DNA of 64,000 nt from Chrysogorgia sp. JL179-B06 (GCA_035772405.1 JAYKKM010000348.1:4563501-4627500), one strand, 5' to 3'; shown: positions 19,367-30,890, counted from the stretch's first letter. The notes: generated by a model not told the origin, from the letters alone. Program-made: numbers and translations.

Positions 19367-21238
19367 TGGTTAGAGAATCTCAATTGACGATACCGAAAAA
19401 GATGGCGACTGGTATATTTAACCATAATTCCTTGCGCGCAGTAAACATTGAATCTCGTAGAAATAGCAGAACATAGAGTTTTAAAAAGATTAAGTTTAGT
19501 AAAAAGAAACTTTTACTCAGAAGTTTAGTAAAAAGAAGCTTTTATTCATGTTTACAAGGTAAACAATGTTTAGCTATTATTACAGGTGATTCAAGATCGC
19601 AAAGCATTCTGGTAAAATGTACAGCTGCCATCTGTTTCGGTACCGTCAATTAGCGGATTGTCTCAACTGGGACTCATTTTTCTGAGTACATAGAGATATT
19701 TCTCTCCTCCCTTTCTCAGACATGCGAGATATTTTAGCAGTCTATCACTTTACATACCAAAAAATCCTTCATCTTTTTTCAATAACCATCGAAGAGTCTG
19801 ATGACATAAAGATACATGATGACCTAAGGACTCCATGGCTTTCTATTTAATCAAAACAAATTCTTATTATTAGCTTACCTAAAACAAGGGAGAAGGATGG
19901 GGATTGGTGGGTACATTGGTGCACAAAGGGGAGGGGGTAAACAAGTCTTTTCGTTTTGTTAAAGTTAAGAAATTACAACTCGCTAATTCGTTGCGGTAGT
20001 GAATAGGTTTTGTGATTGGCTACATGGAACAAAAGTGGTTAGGGTTAGGATATTGGTTTATTTGTGGTTAATTATATTGTTTTATTGTTTTAATCAACCA
20101 ATCACAAAATGTGTTCATATAGGTAGGTGGTGACCCATTCGTTGCTGTACAAGCTGTAAATAACTCAAATAAAATTGAGAACCCCGAGCGGCGATTGAAT
20201 CTCGAACCTTGCGATTGGTAGCCCGACATTGAGTCCTGGTAGCTCAGTGGTTAGAGTCAACCTCGTACCCAGGGTCTTATCTCCGCTCCCCGCCACGGGT
20301 TAGAGTATCCGGATGGTTATAATTCCATGTTACGAGTTTCCAAATATATTAGCATATATTAGCAACAGAACTATAGATATGTTATGTATTACCTCGTTCT
20401 TTTAAAAAAAAACCATCTAATATATTTGGAACCTCGTAAGTCGTAACATGAAATTTTAACCATCCGGATAGCAATCACAAGGTTCTAGCCACCAATCCTC
20501 GCACGAGGGTCAGGATTTTTCTGGAGTTCTTCACAGCTTGTGCCGCAACAACGAGCTACGTCTTTTCGTACGAACGTAAAATGAATTTTTATTTGGGAAA
20601 AATCATTCCAGAAAGTTTAAATATTGTAAAAGATCTTGTATTCTCGTTCTGAATGTTTCTATAGTAACTGATAACATCCGCACATGACGTGCCACACGTC
20701 AGCATGTCTGACGTACGGCACGTCAGCATTGTGGCTATTGAATCCATATTTGATCTTCAGTATCTTTTATCGGTTCAGAAATGATAGATAGACCTCACAC
20801 GATCCGGATTTCGTATCCGATTTCTCATTTGGTCGGGTGAAAATAGAGCATGCTTTAGTTCCACCGGCTGTGCGACGCCCCCACGCCCCTTTGGAACATG
20901 CTTTATTTCCACCGGCGGGCTCTTCCTTTGCGAGTTAATAGGAAATGAGTAGTTAGATATGGCCTCGATCAGTTCTTTCAAACAAGAACTACAAACACAC
21001 TTCTTATTTAGATTAGCTTTTTATTAGTATTTTTAGTAACAGTCTTGTTATTAGTATAGAATTATCGCGGTATAAATAAATTATTATTATTATTATACTA
21101 GGAGTAATCAAAGATTATGCATAGTTGGATTATGCAAGTGCATTCGACGCATGTGGAATTATTATTATTAAAGAAGTTCACACTGATCCGATTTCCGAAA
21201 TGGATAAATGCCGGATCGTCCGGTATTTCATTAATTAC
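19367..21238. other. Repeat-rich spacer, no exon found
   Basis: Holds a small foldback with a TTAGGGTTAGG loop (20001-20119), a tRNA-like A box (CTGGTAGCTCAGTGGTTAGA, 20236-20255) joined to a CAACCTCGTACCCAGGG string, an inverted repeat around CATCCGGATGG/CCATCCGGATA (20310-20470), and CACGTCAG repeats near 20690-20725. A further FOCAD exon was looked for on the minus strand and not found. Confidence 0.5.
20001..20119. repeat. Foldback with TTAGGG-like loop (site 1)
   Basis: Arms GAATAGGTTTTGTGATTGGC and CCAATCACAAAATGTGTTC are inverted copies. The loop begins GTGGTTAGGGTTAGG (20036-20049). Confidence 0.6.
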
Positions 21239-24200
21239 CTTGTACAAGCTGACATGGTTTGTGATTAGATTCAAGATGTTATCCAAGGCATCTTGATTAG
21301 CCGTAGGTTGTACTTCTGAAGCAACATTGAGCAGCAACAAATGAATAGCCCTGCACATGGCGTAGTTCGTCTTTGGGTTGAAGAGGACATATTTGAAAAA
21401 CGGGTCGAATATTCTCAATATTGACATTAACTGGGAACTGATTTATGAAATGGAAGATAAAAAATAAAGTCAAAGAGGAGTAAATAGAGATCAATAAATT
21501 GGGATCAATAAAAATAATGAAATATTAATCACAATTTAGAATAAATGGATCAGACATAGTTTGACGCTACTCTGGCTTTAAAAAGTTTTTTTAACGTAAC
21601 CTAAAAGTTACTCTCCATGACCCAACGTTTCGACACTCCAGTCTAGTGTCTTCATCAGGGGTGATCATTGTAAAGTTAGGATCCCTATTTATACCCTCAT
21701 AGAACCGATGATGACGTTATCATCTATTAACAAGATGCAAATAAGCTTCTGGCAATAAACAAAATAAACAACCGTCATCGCGATTCAATGGGGCGTGGGT
21801 GCTATTGATATGCCAAGCCTCCAGACAACGTCTCTGATGGTACCGCGGATTAGTGGTAATAATTTTTGAATTTTCCCAAGAATCTCATGCATGGTAGTTA
21901 CACATGCGTGTTTTGACAAAGCAGAATTTTCCTTTTTTGAAAAGAAAACAGCCTTTTGGTGTTCTTTCAAACGCGTACGAAACTGACGTTTAGTCTTACC
22001 GATGTACTCCTGATCACAGTCATTGCACGGAATGGAATAAATAATGTCTTTCCTCTATTCCTTCGCAATACGATCCTTAGGTTTTGCAAAAATATGACCC
22101 AACGTCAAGTAAGGTTTTTGAGCAACTTTTACGTTGATCTTTTAATTGGTTCCGTAATCCTACTACTAAATTGGACAGACGGATGGTCCAATATCAAGCG
22201 CGTTAGAAATTAAACAAAAAGCGTTTCTGAACGGTGCATGGCCACCGAGAGCCAAGATAGGCCCAGGGGAAGGTGGGGTTATAGTCTTTCATGGGCCCCT
22301 AAATGCCCTAGAAGCTTCATTCTATGTGTAGGATTTGCATGATGGTTATCATATTGGGCCCCTTATTTGGCCCAGGCCCTGGGGCAGTTGCCCTTGAATG
22401 TATCGTCATGTCAAGACGGCAAAATATTGCCGACCTATGAGTTTTGTGATGCGAATTCAGAGCAAAAAAGAAAAGTGGCAGATGAAGCAATAATCTTTCC
22501 TTTACATCTTTCAACTTTAAGGAAATGTATTCTAAACTTCTCTCTTGATATCCAGAGTTATTTCAATAGCAAATCATAAGTTGGTTTATATACCGCATGC
22601 GCTCACATAGCCTACGCTTCTTAGTTATGCCGCAATTATAGCTAACAAAATCGTGATTAACGACAGTAGCCAGGGCGGCTACTTTCGAAATTAGTGACCT
22701 CTAAGGGCGGCTACTTTCGGATGGGCGGCTACTTTCGAATGGGCTCTTACTTTCGGGTTGTTATTTTTAGCATCGGCCAAGTTTTATCCACTTCTGTACA
22801 TTTTGCACAACGTTTCAAAGTTTTGTTTTATTTTGATTAAATTACATAAGAGTTGTTACTTTTTATCTAATATGCTAATAATTTACCGTACTCGATACCG
22901 AATATCCAGATACCGAAATGGAAGAGGACGTCTGAACGATGACAAAGACAAACTTATAACTACTGTCTGAAATTCCTGAATCTTTTATAATAATGTTTTA
23001 TACATGTTTTAATCCATGCCATTTAAAATAAATTGTTGAACAGATGTTACAACTTATTTACACAATAGTTATAGACATCGGAAGTTGCTACTTTCGGGGG
23101 TGGCGGTAACTTTAAGAGGGGCAGCTACTTTCGGGGGAGCGGTTACTTTAAGAGGGGCGGCTACTTTCGGATTTTCGTAGAAATTGTTTAAAAAAGCGGC
23201 TACTTTCGAGGGGGCGGCTACTTACTAGCTTCAATTTTGTCTCAGAATAAAATCAAGGATAATTAGAGTCGAAATGAACTGTGATTATGAATGTGATCTC
23301 CTCAAGCCAGTGGCGTACCGTGACCATTTTGGATGGGGGGTGTATCGTCTTAGTTTTACCGACGAATTACACATGGGCGCAGATTTTCTTCCATTGCCTT
23401 GTACGCCGATAACAGTTACATTGTATGGGTACTGGGTACTAGGTTGGCTCGGAAATCGGGAGGAATATTAATTTAACATTAACCCATGCAATGGTAACAA
23501 TATTACATTTCATATAAATCGAATTTTATACAACCGACAAAGTTTAAACAGTCGATGAAGTCAATTTTACCAACGATCTAATATGACGAACAGTTTACTG
23601 ACAGCCTTAACTATTGCAAGGTTTTCCCAACTTCCGTGACCAATCGTTTTTACCGACGACGGCAGGCTTTACCGACCGACTCCGCGTTTTACCGCGTTTT
23701 ACCGACCAATTCAGTGAAAAGTGGGGGGTGTCCCCCCCCCCCCCCCCGCACGGTACGCCCCTGCCTCAAGCACATAGAAGCTTCTTAACTTTCAAAGAAC
23801 TTATAGCATTAATTACATTACTTATAGTCCCTTTAATCTCCAGTATTAACATACAAATTCTCCTTAAATGTGTCCAAGGTAGTACTAGTTGGGAGAAGTT
23901 GTTTTAAAACATGTCAGGTTTGCCTTTTTGGTTTGTTGATCATTTCCTTTATTCTCATTACCACTATACTTGGTTAACCATTGGTATTATTGGGAGAAAT
24001 TAGGTGCTAATCACCAGCGCTTAAAATAATTTTTGCAAAGTATTATTAACCAACTTACACATTTTATTGTGTTGTAGAAAATACAATTGTGACATAAAGT
24101 TACCTTTCCTGGATATTTTCAAATAAATTCTCGATTTCCTGGAGTAGAATAGACCACGCCTCAGGAGCATTGGCCAAAATTGAAACATATGGGTGGGGAG

Positions 24201-27200
24201 TGGTCCTGGAACAAAGAAACAAGATGATTTAAATATACATCAGATTCACTCATTCAAGAATCTCTTCAACTCACCTTAAGGAGTATGGTAAAGAATTTGT
24301 GAAACTTTTCGTTTGAAGACAAAGTAGTTTTGTGACTCCATCAATTGGTCCAAGTAAATGCCTTGAATAAATAAAACACAATGAACAAGGTCCGCATTAG
24401 CGCTTCTTAAATCGCAAATCGCGCGAAGCAATTTTGAAAATTTCGAAAATCTGCTAAGTGATTTTTCTGAGAATTGTGAAGCGGATTTTAAGTAACCAAG
24501 TTCACCGTGGACGCGACGCAAGTGATGTAAACGTCAATTATAGGACTAAATGATGTTACATTTGTAAATAAATAAATAATGTTGTAAGACGTTATGCTAC
24601 GTTGTAAAACGTTACGCTACTTTGTAAAACGCTAAGTTGTAAGACGCTACGCAACGTTGTTACGACGCTACGTAAAGTTTTAAGACGCTACGCAACGTTG
24701 TACGACGCTACGTAAAGTTGTAAGACGTTACGCTACGTTGTACGACGCTACGTAAAGTTTTAAGACGCTACGCAACGTTGTACGACGTTACGTAAAGTTG
24801 TAAGACGTTACGCTACGTTGTACGACGCTATAAAGTTTTAAGACGCTACGCAACGTTGTACGACGTTACGTAAAGTTGTAAGACGTTACGCTACGTTGTA
24901 CGACGCTATAAAGTTTTAAGACGCTACGCAACGTTGTACGACGCTACGCAACGTTGTACGACGCTACGTAAAGTTGTAAGATGTTACGCTACGTTGTAAA
25001 ACGTTATGCAACGTTGTAAGACGCTACGCAACGTTGGCAGATGTTACGCTACGTTATAAGACGTTACGCTACGTTGTAAGACGTTACCCAACGTTGTAAG
25101 ACGCTACGCAACGTTGGCAGATGTTATGCCACGTTGTAAGACTTTGCGATACGTTGTAAAACATTACCCAACGTTGTAAGACGCTACGCAATGTTGGGAG
25201 ATGTTACGCTACATTGTGATACTAAAGAAAAATGCGAAGCTGTTTTGGAGCGCTAATTCGGACCCTGATGAAGCAAGATGGAATGTCACTGCAAATAATG
25301 AATGGTCAGGTCATGTGTTTGGTTGTGTTAAAAGATGTAACGTTACTGAGCGAATGACATCACACAATGCGATGAAGGAAGTTGTGTTTCTTTACGTTGA
25401 ATCAGAATGATATATTTTTGTGCTTTGGATTGCATTACCATTGAGTGAACGTTTAGTTAATTGAGTTCTGTTATGTTTCTAATTTTCAAGAAGACGTACT
25501 GTATGACATAGAATGTAGAACTTTGTAATTCATGTTCTCACTCAGTGCCATTACAGCCACAAAAAAACCGGGACTGTAACTTTGATTACCTAGCCACCTA
25601 ATTTTTGGAGAGATTAGATGACTGGATGTCTTTCTCATATTAAATATCTTAAGTCTTATACATTAGTCATAGAAAATTAGTTTTGAGATTTTATGATTTC
25701 TGGGATAAAGGGAATGGTCACTTCTTGCCCCTAATTGCCACTGATTAACTTAATCACGAATTAAACCAGCCATCTACTATGAAGTACAGTCATAAAGATA
25801 TGGACAATAATAGAATATGATCTTACTAAATTACCTAGCTGAAGGTATTCTATTCAGGAATCCATTCATAACATAGTTGAATTCTGCAACATTTTGAGCA
25901 ACAAGCTCAACCAAAACTCCAACAGCCGCAAGAGAAACAACATGACAAGGCTCAGTACATTTGTCCCAAAGAAGTTCAAGCTCTCTGATGTGATGATGCT
26001 AAAGGTAACATGACATGTTCACATAAGCAGTATTATTATACATTGTAGTCACTTCCTGTCGTCTCATTGGCTAAGCACATACAGTTAATAATGGGAATCT
26101 GATAGCAGATTATTCACTAATCTGTAGGTTGCACCGCAATGTGAGACTTCCTAACTAGCGGTAGCTTTTCACACAAGCAAAAACAACATGACTGCTTGAT
26201 TTTCGTCTTTGACTGTAGAAGAAATCGAAAAATTACTTGAAGACCAAGACTCTGAAAACACAATATATAATAACACAATTATTGAATTCAGTTTTTGTGA
26301 TATCTGGATAATCAAGGTCTCAGTGTTATCAGCCTCAGCCTTTGGCTGATAACAGCCTTTGGCTGATAACACTTACCAGCCTCGACCTTGATTATTCCAG
26401 ATATCACAAAAACCTCATCGAATAATTGTTTATTATTCTTGAGGTTGGGAAAACAAAATTCTAATCTGGTAATTGCAGCACAATTGATATTATTTGATGA
26501 TATTTAATCTACATTTAAATCTACATAGTGGGGATTATTATTTTTCGGTTATAAACTTGTACGTTTCAAACATAAACATACCATTAAAACACTCACACCT
26601 AACGGTTCATGCTTGCAAATGGTAGTAACAAGTTGATATATTCTGTCTGTTTGAGAAGATAGTTAACCATAACCAACAATACTGCTGTTTTGTTGTACCG
26701 GTATTAATGTCTATTTTTATTATGACTTAAAATTAAAACAAATTTTATATGCCTTGGAAAACTGTCATAAACAAATTATCCGGTATCCGGCTGGATATTA
26801 AACAATTATTGGATGAGGCTGAGCATGATATCAAGAATTATCCAGACCGAGGTCAATGTTATCTGCCAAAGCTGAAGGCTGAGAACATTGACAGAGTTTG
26901 GATATTTCTTGATATCATGTGTAAGCCGAATCCAATAATTGTTTTATTATACAATTATAAATGTAGAAGCCTTTAGGGAGTTTAGGAAGTAGCCACGCTA
27001 AGACAATTACATCACCTACAGACAAATGTTTTTGTCTGTAGGTTTTTTAGCCAATCACAATCGAGATTGTATGAGTATTGTATAATAATAGAAAATATCC
27101 GGCTGGATACCGGATAGTGAGATTATTCAATATCTGGCCGGATTATACACAGTGTTTCCACTTTGGAAGGAAATTTCCTTCTACAGATGCGTCACTAGGG

Positions 27201-27728
27201 GGGGGAGGGGTAAGATATTATTAGCCTTCTTTACAAAAGTTCTTTGTGTCCCTCATTCCTCGAAACCTCTCCTCCCTAGTGACGCATCTGTGGAAGGAAA
27301 TTTCCTTCCAAAGTGGAAACACTGATTATACGGCCGGATACTAAATCCGGTGCACCCTAATTATGTATAAATAACAACATTAGATCATCAGCGGGATACT
27401 GTATTCAGTTTATTTTTATCTCGTATGATATCCCCCGTGCAACATGCCCCACACCCCAGTTTGAAACAAAATTAACTTTTTAGTACATACATCTTTTTCT
27501 GTTAAAAGTTGTTCTTTGTTGGGTCTTTTCTTGCTCAAAATGGTCACTAATATTTGCCAAACTGCCTTACAAGTCAATGAAAAAACTATTTGTTTCATAC
27601 ATTTTGAAACTGTAGCCTGGCTCTGGTACTTGCATGCATCATCTTCATGTTCAATAAGAATATAAAAACTTATTTACCTGTTCCTGAATGAGATTATTTC
27701 CAAATTCACTTCCCTCTTCCCCCGCCAT
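21239..27728 (-). CDS. FOCAD: Focadhesin homolog, 5' exons only
   Basis: Six minus-strand exons with matching phases: 27728-27678 (MAGEEGSEFGNNLIQEQ), 27565-27491 (AVWQILVTILSKKRP...), 25998-25835 (HHHIRELELLWDKC...), 24361-24275 (HLLGPIDGVTKLLCLQ...), 24205-24104 (TTPHPYVSILANAPEAW...) and 21413-21239 (IFDPFFKYVLFNPKTNY...). All introns are GT-AG, and splices give IPSA|RHLL and SL|RTTPHP in frame. The upper edge of the last exon is less sure. The pattern LLWDKC...VAQNVAEFNYVMNGFLNRIP and HPYVSILANAPEAW matches the N-terminus of focadhesin, a large (about 1,800-residue) helical-repeat protein placed at focal adhesions in vertebrates and linked to the SKI mRNA-decay complex. Only about 220 codons are here. 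No further exon was found to the left, so the gene continues beyond a very large intron or is truncated. Introns contain a minisatellite and a Penelope fragment. Confidence 0.75.
21590..22130 (-). mobile_element. Penelope-like element 3' fragment (GIY-YIG endonuclease)
   Basis: On the minus strand, about 22100-21775 encodes AKPKDRIAKE, a stop, then RKDIIYSIPCNDCDQEYIGK, TKRQFRTRLKEHQKAVFF, SKKENSALSKHACVT and, after a break, AWHINSTHAPLNRDDG. This is the GIY-YIG endonuclease end of a Penelope-like retroelement. A hammerhead-like core follows at 21658-21619. The reverse transcriptase is absent and a TAG interrupts the frame, so it is a dead 5'-truncated copy in a FOCAD intron. Confidence 0.8.
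21619..21658 (-). ncRNA. Hammerhead ribozyme-like core 1
   Basis: Minus-strand reading: CTGATGA, then a stem II hairpin GACACT...AGTGTC, then GAAAC, a short loop and GTC. This is the CUGANGA / GAAA / NUH layout of a type I hammerhead with a minimal stem III, known from Penelope-like elements. Stem I pairing is weak, so activity is doubtful. Confidence 0.6.
22131..23302. repeat. Spacer with GGCGGCTACTTTCG repeats
   Basis: In FOCAD intron sequence. GGGCGGCTACTTTCG-type strings recur at about 22674, 22706, 22723, 23097, 23126 and 23155-23222, some with GGTTACTTTAAGAGGGGC variants. These are imperfect direct repeats with a CTACTTTCG core. An inverted GGGCCC-rich stretch lies at 22258-22385. No coding sequence was seen. 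Confidence 0.6.
23303..23770. mobile_element. Terminal-inverted-repeat element with GGCGTACCGTG ends
   Basis: Starts AAGCCAGTGGCGTACCGTG and ends GCACGGTACGCCCCTGCCTC. Interior strings TTTTACCGACGA/TTTACCGACCA repeat at 23352, 23649 and 23671-23708. Runs of C (23731-23747) and G (23334) border the ends. It looks like a non-autonomous DNA element. Confidence 0.6.
24579..25220. repeat. 20-bp minisatellite with higher-order structure
   Basis: Consensus monomer ACGTTGTAAGACGCTACGCA and variants, tandem for about 640 bases in a FOCAD intron. Between about 24677 and 24912 the array has a four-monomer higher-order unit of 78-80 bases, in the order AAGTTTTAAG..., ACGTTGTACG..., AAGTTGTAAG..., ACGTTGTACG..., present three times; the last two lack two bases in the fourth monomer (GACGCTATA). 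Confidence 0.9.
26255..26435. repeat. Inverted repeat, nested arms
   Basis: Left arm AACACAATTATTGAATTCAG with TTTTTGTGATATCTGGATAA pairs with right arm TTATTCCAGATATCACAAAA and CCTCATCGAATAATTGTTTA. The centre carries repeated GCCTTTGGCTGATAACA. It is a foldback element in a FOCAD intron. A related structure with ATTATCCGG strings is at 26745-27130. Confidence 0.65.
26745..27130. repeat. Foldback with TATCCGGCTGGATA strings
   Basis: CCGGTATCCGGCTGGATATT (26781) and ATATCCGGCTGGATACCGGA (27096) mark the ends, with ATAATTGTTTTATTATACAA and a perfect ACAGACAAATGTTTTTGTCTGT hairpin core (AGACAAA/TTTGTCT near 27022-27044) inside. The frame at 26749-26976 is part of this element. Confidence 0.5.
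27150..27324. repeat. Palindromic element with CAGTGTTTCCACTTTGGAAG ends
   Basis: The left end CAGTGTTTCCACTTTGGAAG, GAAATTTCCTTCTACAGATG, CGTCACTAGGG recurs inverted at the right end (CCCTAGTGACGCATCTGTGG ... TTCCAAAGTGGAAACACTG). The loop is about 60 bases. Arms are nearly identical, which indicates recent origin. Confidence 0.8.
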
Positions 27729-28021
27729 ATTTTTGAATGGTACGCGCGCTAGATGGTAAACGCCAACCGCTCGGGGACTGGAACTATACATTCTCTTGCA
27801 AATTAATAATAATACAATATTTGTACAAAAAATTATTTAAAAAGAGTACTAATTTGTTTTTATAAAAACGTTTTGCACTTCAGCTTAAAAGTTAATACTG
27901 GTATTATGCTGTTTTATTTCTTCTGGTAATTCATTGAATGTTCCCATCGCCCGCGTTCCTTTTGGACTGCGTGCACTCGATCAGTCGATCAAGGAGTCTG
28001 GGGCGAATATAAGTTTAAAAA
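27729..28021. promoter_or_regulatory. Shared FOCAD/PMF1 divergent promoter interval
   Basis: The two start codons face away from each other across about 290 bases. The interval has GC-richer patches (ACGCGCGCTAG near 27742, CCCATCGCCCGCG near 27943, CTCGATCAGTCGATC near 27970) in otherwise AT-rich sequence, and no TATA box at a fixed distance from either ATG. A bidirectional housekeeping promoter is inferred from the arrangement. Confidence 0.55.
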
Positions 28022-29770
28022 ATGGCGGACAATGGTGAAAAAAATAGTTTCGATAGTTTGCTACCTACCAATGATCAAGAAGGCGGCCTAGAAGAGTCAG
28101 AACGTTTCAGATACTTTAGAAATATATTGATGAAGTGCGCGGAAAAATGTTGTGCACCAGCTAGGTAAAATATCAACGTATATTTTATGGTACAATTTGT
28201 CAATTTATAACTTCACGAATTACTACAGCACCGACCAGCGGTCTATAAATATAAATCAATCACCCACCCAAATGTTAATCCATCTACCCAGGTTATGTAC
28301 AGTATGTATTTTCATTTTTTCCCAGATTGGAAAAGATCTCGTCTTGCCTCCACGATGTACGAAAGAAAGATCCAGAAGAGTTTGATAACATCATTCAACA
28401 ATTTTTTAAGGGTTTGCAAGTCAATATCAAAGTGAGTTAGCTAGCCTATTTTGTCCGACACTACGAGGCACTCTTCATCTATCCCATTTCAACATGCTTT
28501 TCTTGATATTTTTAGCAAGAGCTTGAACTTATGATCAAAGAAGAAAACTTGGAATCACTTTGCCATGAACTGGATCAAATCACTGCCGTGTCTACACAGA
28601 CAAACCCAGCATGGTGAGATGGAAGCAATCATATGCCTTACTATTCATCTGCACAACAGCAGATTCTTACTGTTCTGAGCAGGGGTGGCGTGGCTCAAAA
28701 ATAGGGCCCGGGAAGCTATTCGATAGGGGCTCACAGCGCGAGAGCAGGGTGTGTCATTGTTTGGGGCCTGCTTGTGGCCCACCACCGGGAAATCTACCAG
28801 TGGGCCACGCCGCCCCTGCTTCTGAGTTCATCTTTGGTAAACATTTAAGCTTCTGACATCCACTTTGCTGCAACACAGTCCATACTGTAGCTCCATGCCT
28901 ATCAGCATTTGGATTATCTTCTACACCATTGCACCAACCATTTTGGGAAGTCCACTGAAGATCTCTGGTGTGGGAACATGGAATGTAGACTGGCTTTGCA
29001 ACAACAATAAAAATTGTTCAATGTAATGTATATGTGAGCCCCCTAGATAAGCAAGTTTGCTTTTGGGGTAAATGTGGGTCGAAATAACTTTTAAATAAAA
29101 AAAATAAATGTTAAGGCAATGCCTGCTACTGCAATGTGCACCTTGAATCCTACAATTTCCTTAATTACTTTTTTAGGAGACCATCTGGGCAGCCTTCTGC
29201 AGATATCAAGGACCATATTATGCATGCAAAGATAGAATTTAGGGGAAAATTAAAAGAGAAGTTAAAGCTAGTGAGTTCACTGGCATACAGAGCACCCTTT
29301 ATTTCTTTCACCCACAAGGCTGCAGCTCTTGGTCTTATAATATGCCTAAGAAGTATTATACAGTAGTTGTATGGTTTGGACAAGTTCTATATAATATACC
29401 AAGAACATTTTAATGGATCTGACTATAGTATCTCCCAAAACCTTAACTAGAACCATTAATTCATTTTGTTTTTAGCTCCAGGATGAAAATAAAGCCATGC
29501 AAGATGGTTTAATATCAAAAAGAAAAGAAGTGACAGATACAGAGGAGAGAATCCTACAAAAACAGACGGAATTACAAAAGGTATACATACTGCACATGAA
29601 TATTGCAAGTGCTTTATCATCATGACATGATATCCAAAAACCTACTTTTCACTACTTCATTGTAATTTCTTTATGTATTTTAGATATCTGAAGCTTGTCA
29701 CAGCATTACACAAGGAAACAATAACAGCAATGATGGTTTAGAAATGATGATAATAGATCTGCAAAAATAA
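28022..29770 (+). CDS. PMF1: PMF1/Nnf1 kinetochore protein
   Basis: Six exons with GT-AG introns and matching phases: 28022-28164, 28326-28431, 28516-28613, 29177-29270, 29476-29580 and 29684-29770, giving about 210 residues, close to the vertebrate length. The strongest signature is PAWRPSGQPSADI across the exon 3/4 junction, preceded by the short helix ELELMIKEENLESLCHELDQ. Exon 2 gives EEFDNIIQQFFKGLQVNI. The C-terminal exons (KLKEKLKLLQDENKAMQ, VTDTEERILQKQTELQK) form a coiled coil. PMF1/Nnf1 is a subunit of the MIS12 complex, which links centromeric chromatin to the NDC80 microtubule binder. It is head to head with FOCAD and intron 3 contains a small foldback. Confidence 0.88.
28680..28828. 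repeat. Foldback in PMF1 intron 3
   Basis: Ends GCAGGGGTGGCGTGGC (28680) and GGGCCACGCCGCCCCTGC (28802-28819) are inverted, with GGGCCCGGGAAG and CCACCGGGAAATC within. It is a short TIR element; the frame at 28611-28856 crosses it and is not a gene. Confidence 0.6.
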
Positions 29771-29940
29771 GAAGCCTCACCAAATAACAATCAAACCAGC
29801 CTTTTGTATTGTACGCAGGGTTCGAATTATAAACAGTGTGAAATATGTAATTTGTACATCGTTTTAGGCAGTGATTAACTCGAAAGCTATTGCTACTTTA
29901 ATCACTGTGCACTATTATATATATGTTATTTACTGGCTGG

Positions 29941-30060
29941 GAGGTCCGTACTGGAAAAATATTTCCCGAAGTCTCAGAAGCGGCCCGAGACCGAAGGTCG
30001 AGGACTGAGGGAAAATATTTTTCTATTGGCGCGAAAAGTTGATGTGTGATACGGACCTCG
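29941..30060. repeat. Inverted-repeat element after PMF1
   Basis: GAGGTCCGTACTGGAAAAAT, then ATTTCCCGAAGTCTC, pairs with GAGGGAAAATATTTTTCTAT and ATACGGACCTCG. The centre GCGGCCCGAGACCGAAGGTC is GC-rich. A MITE-like foldback about 170 bases after the PMF1 stop. Confidence 0.6.
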
Positions 30061-30756
30061 TACTCAGCCAATCAAAAGGCTCTATTTTAGTTACGGACCT
30101 GAGTTACGAACCTCAAAAAAATAAAATACCATATTTAACTCTTCAAATTATGTATATATTTTACAACTATTAATACTTGTATATAAATAGTGTGAATAAA
30201 ACTGGACTTGTATGTATTTTCCAAGCTCATTCAGTACAACAGCGTATATATACAACACACAAATAGCTCTGATAAACCGGCATATTCTTCGTGTACCACA
30301 TACACAATGGACACAGACTACGTCAGACGACACATCAAGGTTATTTTCTCAGGATTCAGAAGCTTTACAAAAACAAAAATCCTAACCATAACCCAAATAA
30401 AAACTCTAGTCCTAACCCTGAAATAAAGGAATACTAACCCTACTTTTAAACTAAATATTTCAATGATGTAATATTCTGTGTCCGGTACATGTAGTAGCAG
30501 CCGATAAACCATAAGCGGTCGTCGACAAATAGGTTTCGTCACGCATCGCGCATCGCGGTACATGTTCCGAGATGGGGTTAGCTTTGAATCCGTGATTGGG
30601 ACGAAATTGGTTTATTGTAGTCCTTCGTGTGTATCAGACACGTCCACTGGTCCGTGATGATGGGGGAGTCCACACACGGAACGAAACTTAGTTATTCGTC
30701 GATGCGGCGAGCTCCCCCTTCAAAATCCCGCAAACTAGTGTTTTCTACTTTTTACC
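30061..30756. other. Spacer between convergent genes
   Basis: No exon found. CCTAACCCT-type strings occur at 30380-30440 (ATCCTAACCATAACCC, AGTCCTAACCCTG, ACTAACCC), similar to the TTAGGG-loop sequences described elsewhere, though no clear paired arms were found around them. Confidence 0.4.
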
Positions 30757-30890
30757 ATGTCAAGACGAAGAAGTCGAAATGATAAACGCAATATCATTGC
30801 ATATATCAAAAGCATTGTTGGTCAGGAGCGAATGAACGCATTATTACTGCTGTTCACACATAAGGACATCAAGTTGACATACCAGCTATA
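30757..30890 (+). mobile_element. Possible hAT-type transposase C-terminal remnant
   Basis: The frame from ATG 30757 reads MSRRRSRNDKRNIIAYIK then SIVGQERMNALLLLFTHKDI and KLTYQL before a stop. The ERMNALLLLFTHKDI string resembles the ERLN-L-L--IH-DI block near the C-terminus of hAT-like transposases. The first 40 bases match, inverted, 9149-9195 beside the LINE remnant. Assignment is tentative because it rests on one short motif. Confidence 0.35.

Noticed and set aside
20775..20981. Possible next FOCAD exon (LKELIEAISNYSFPIN)
   Set aside because: The splice phase does not fit the preceding exon: joining at the available acceptor gives a stop codon.
24276..24521. 81-residue minus-strand frame starting MRRVHGELGYLK
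   Set aside because: The true FOCAD exon (24361-24275) is in a different frame, proven by phase with both neighbouring exons; this frame ends in TAA inside the exon's last bases.
24579..25220. CRISPR-like array
   Set aside because: Units are contiguous 20-bp monomers without unique spacers, in a eukaryotic intron.
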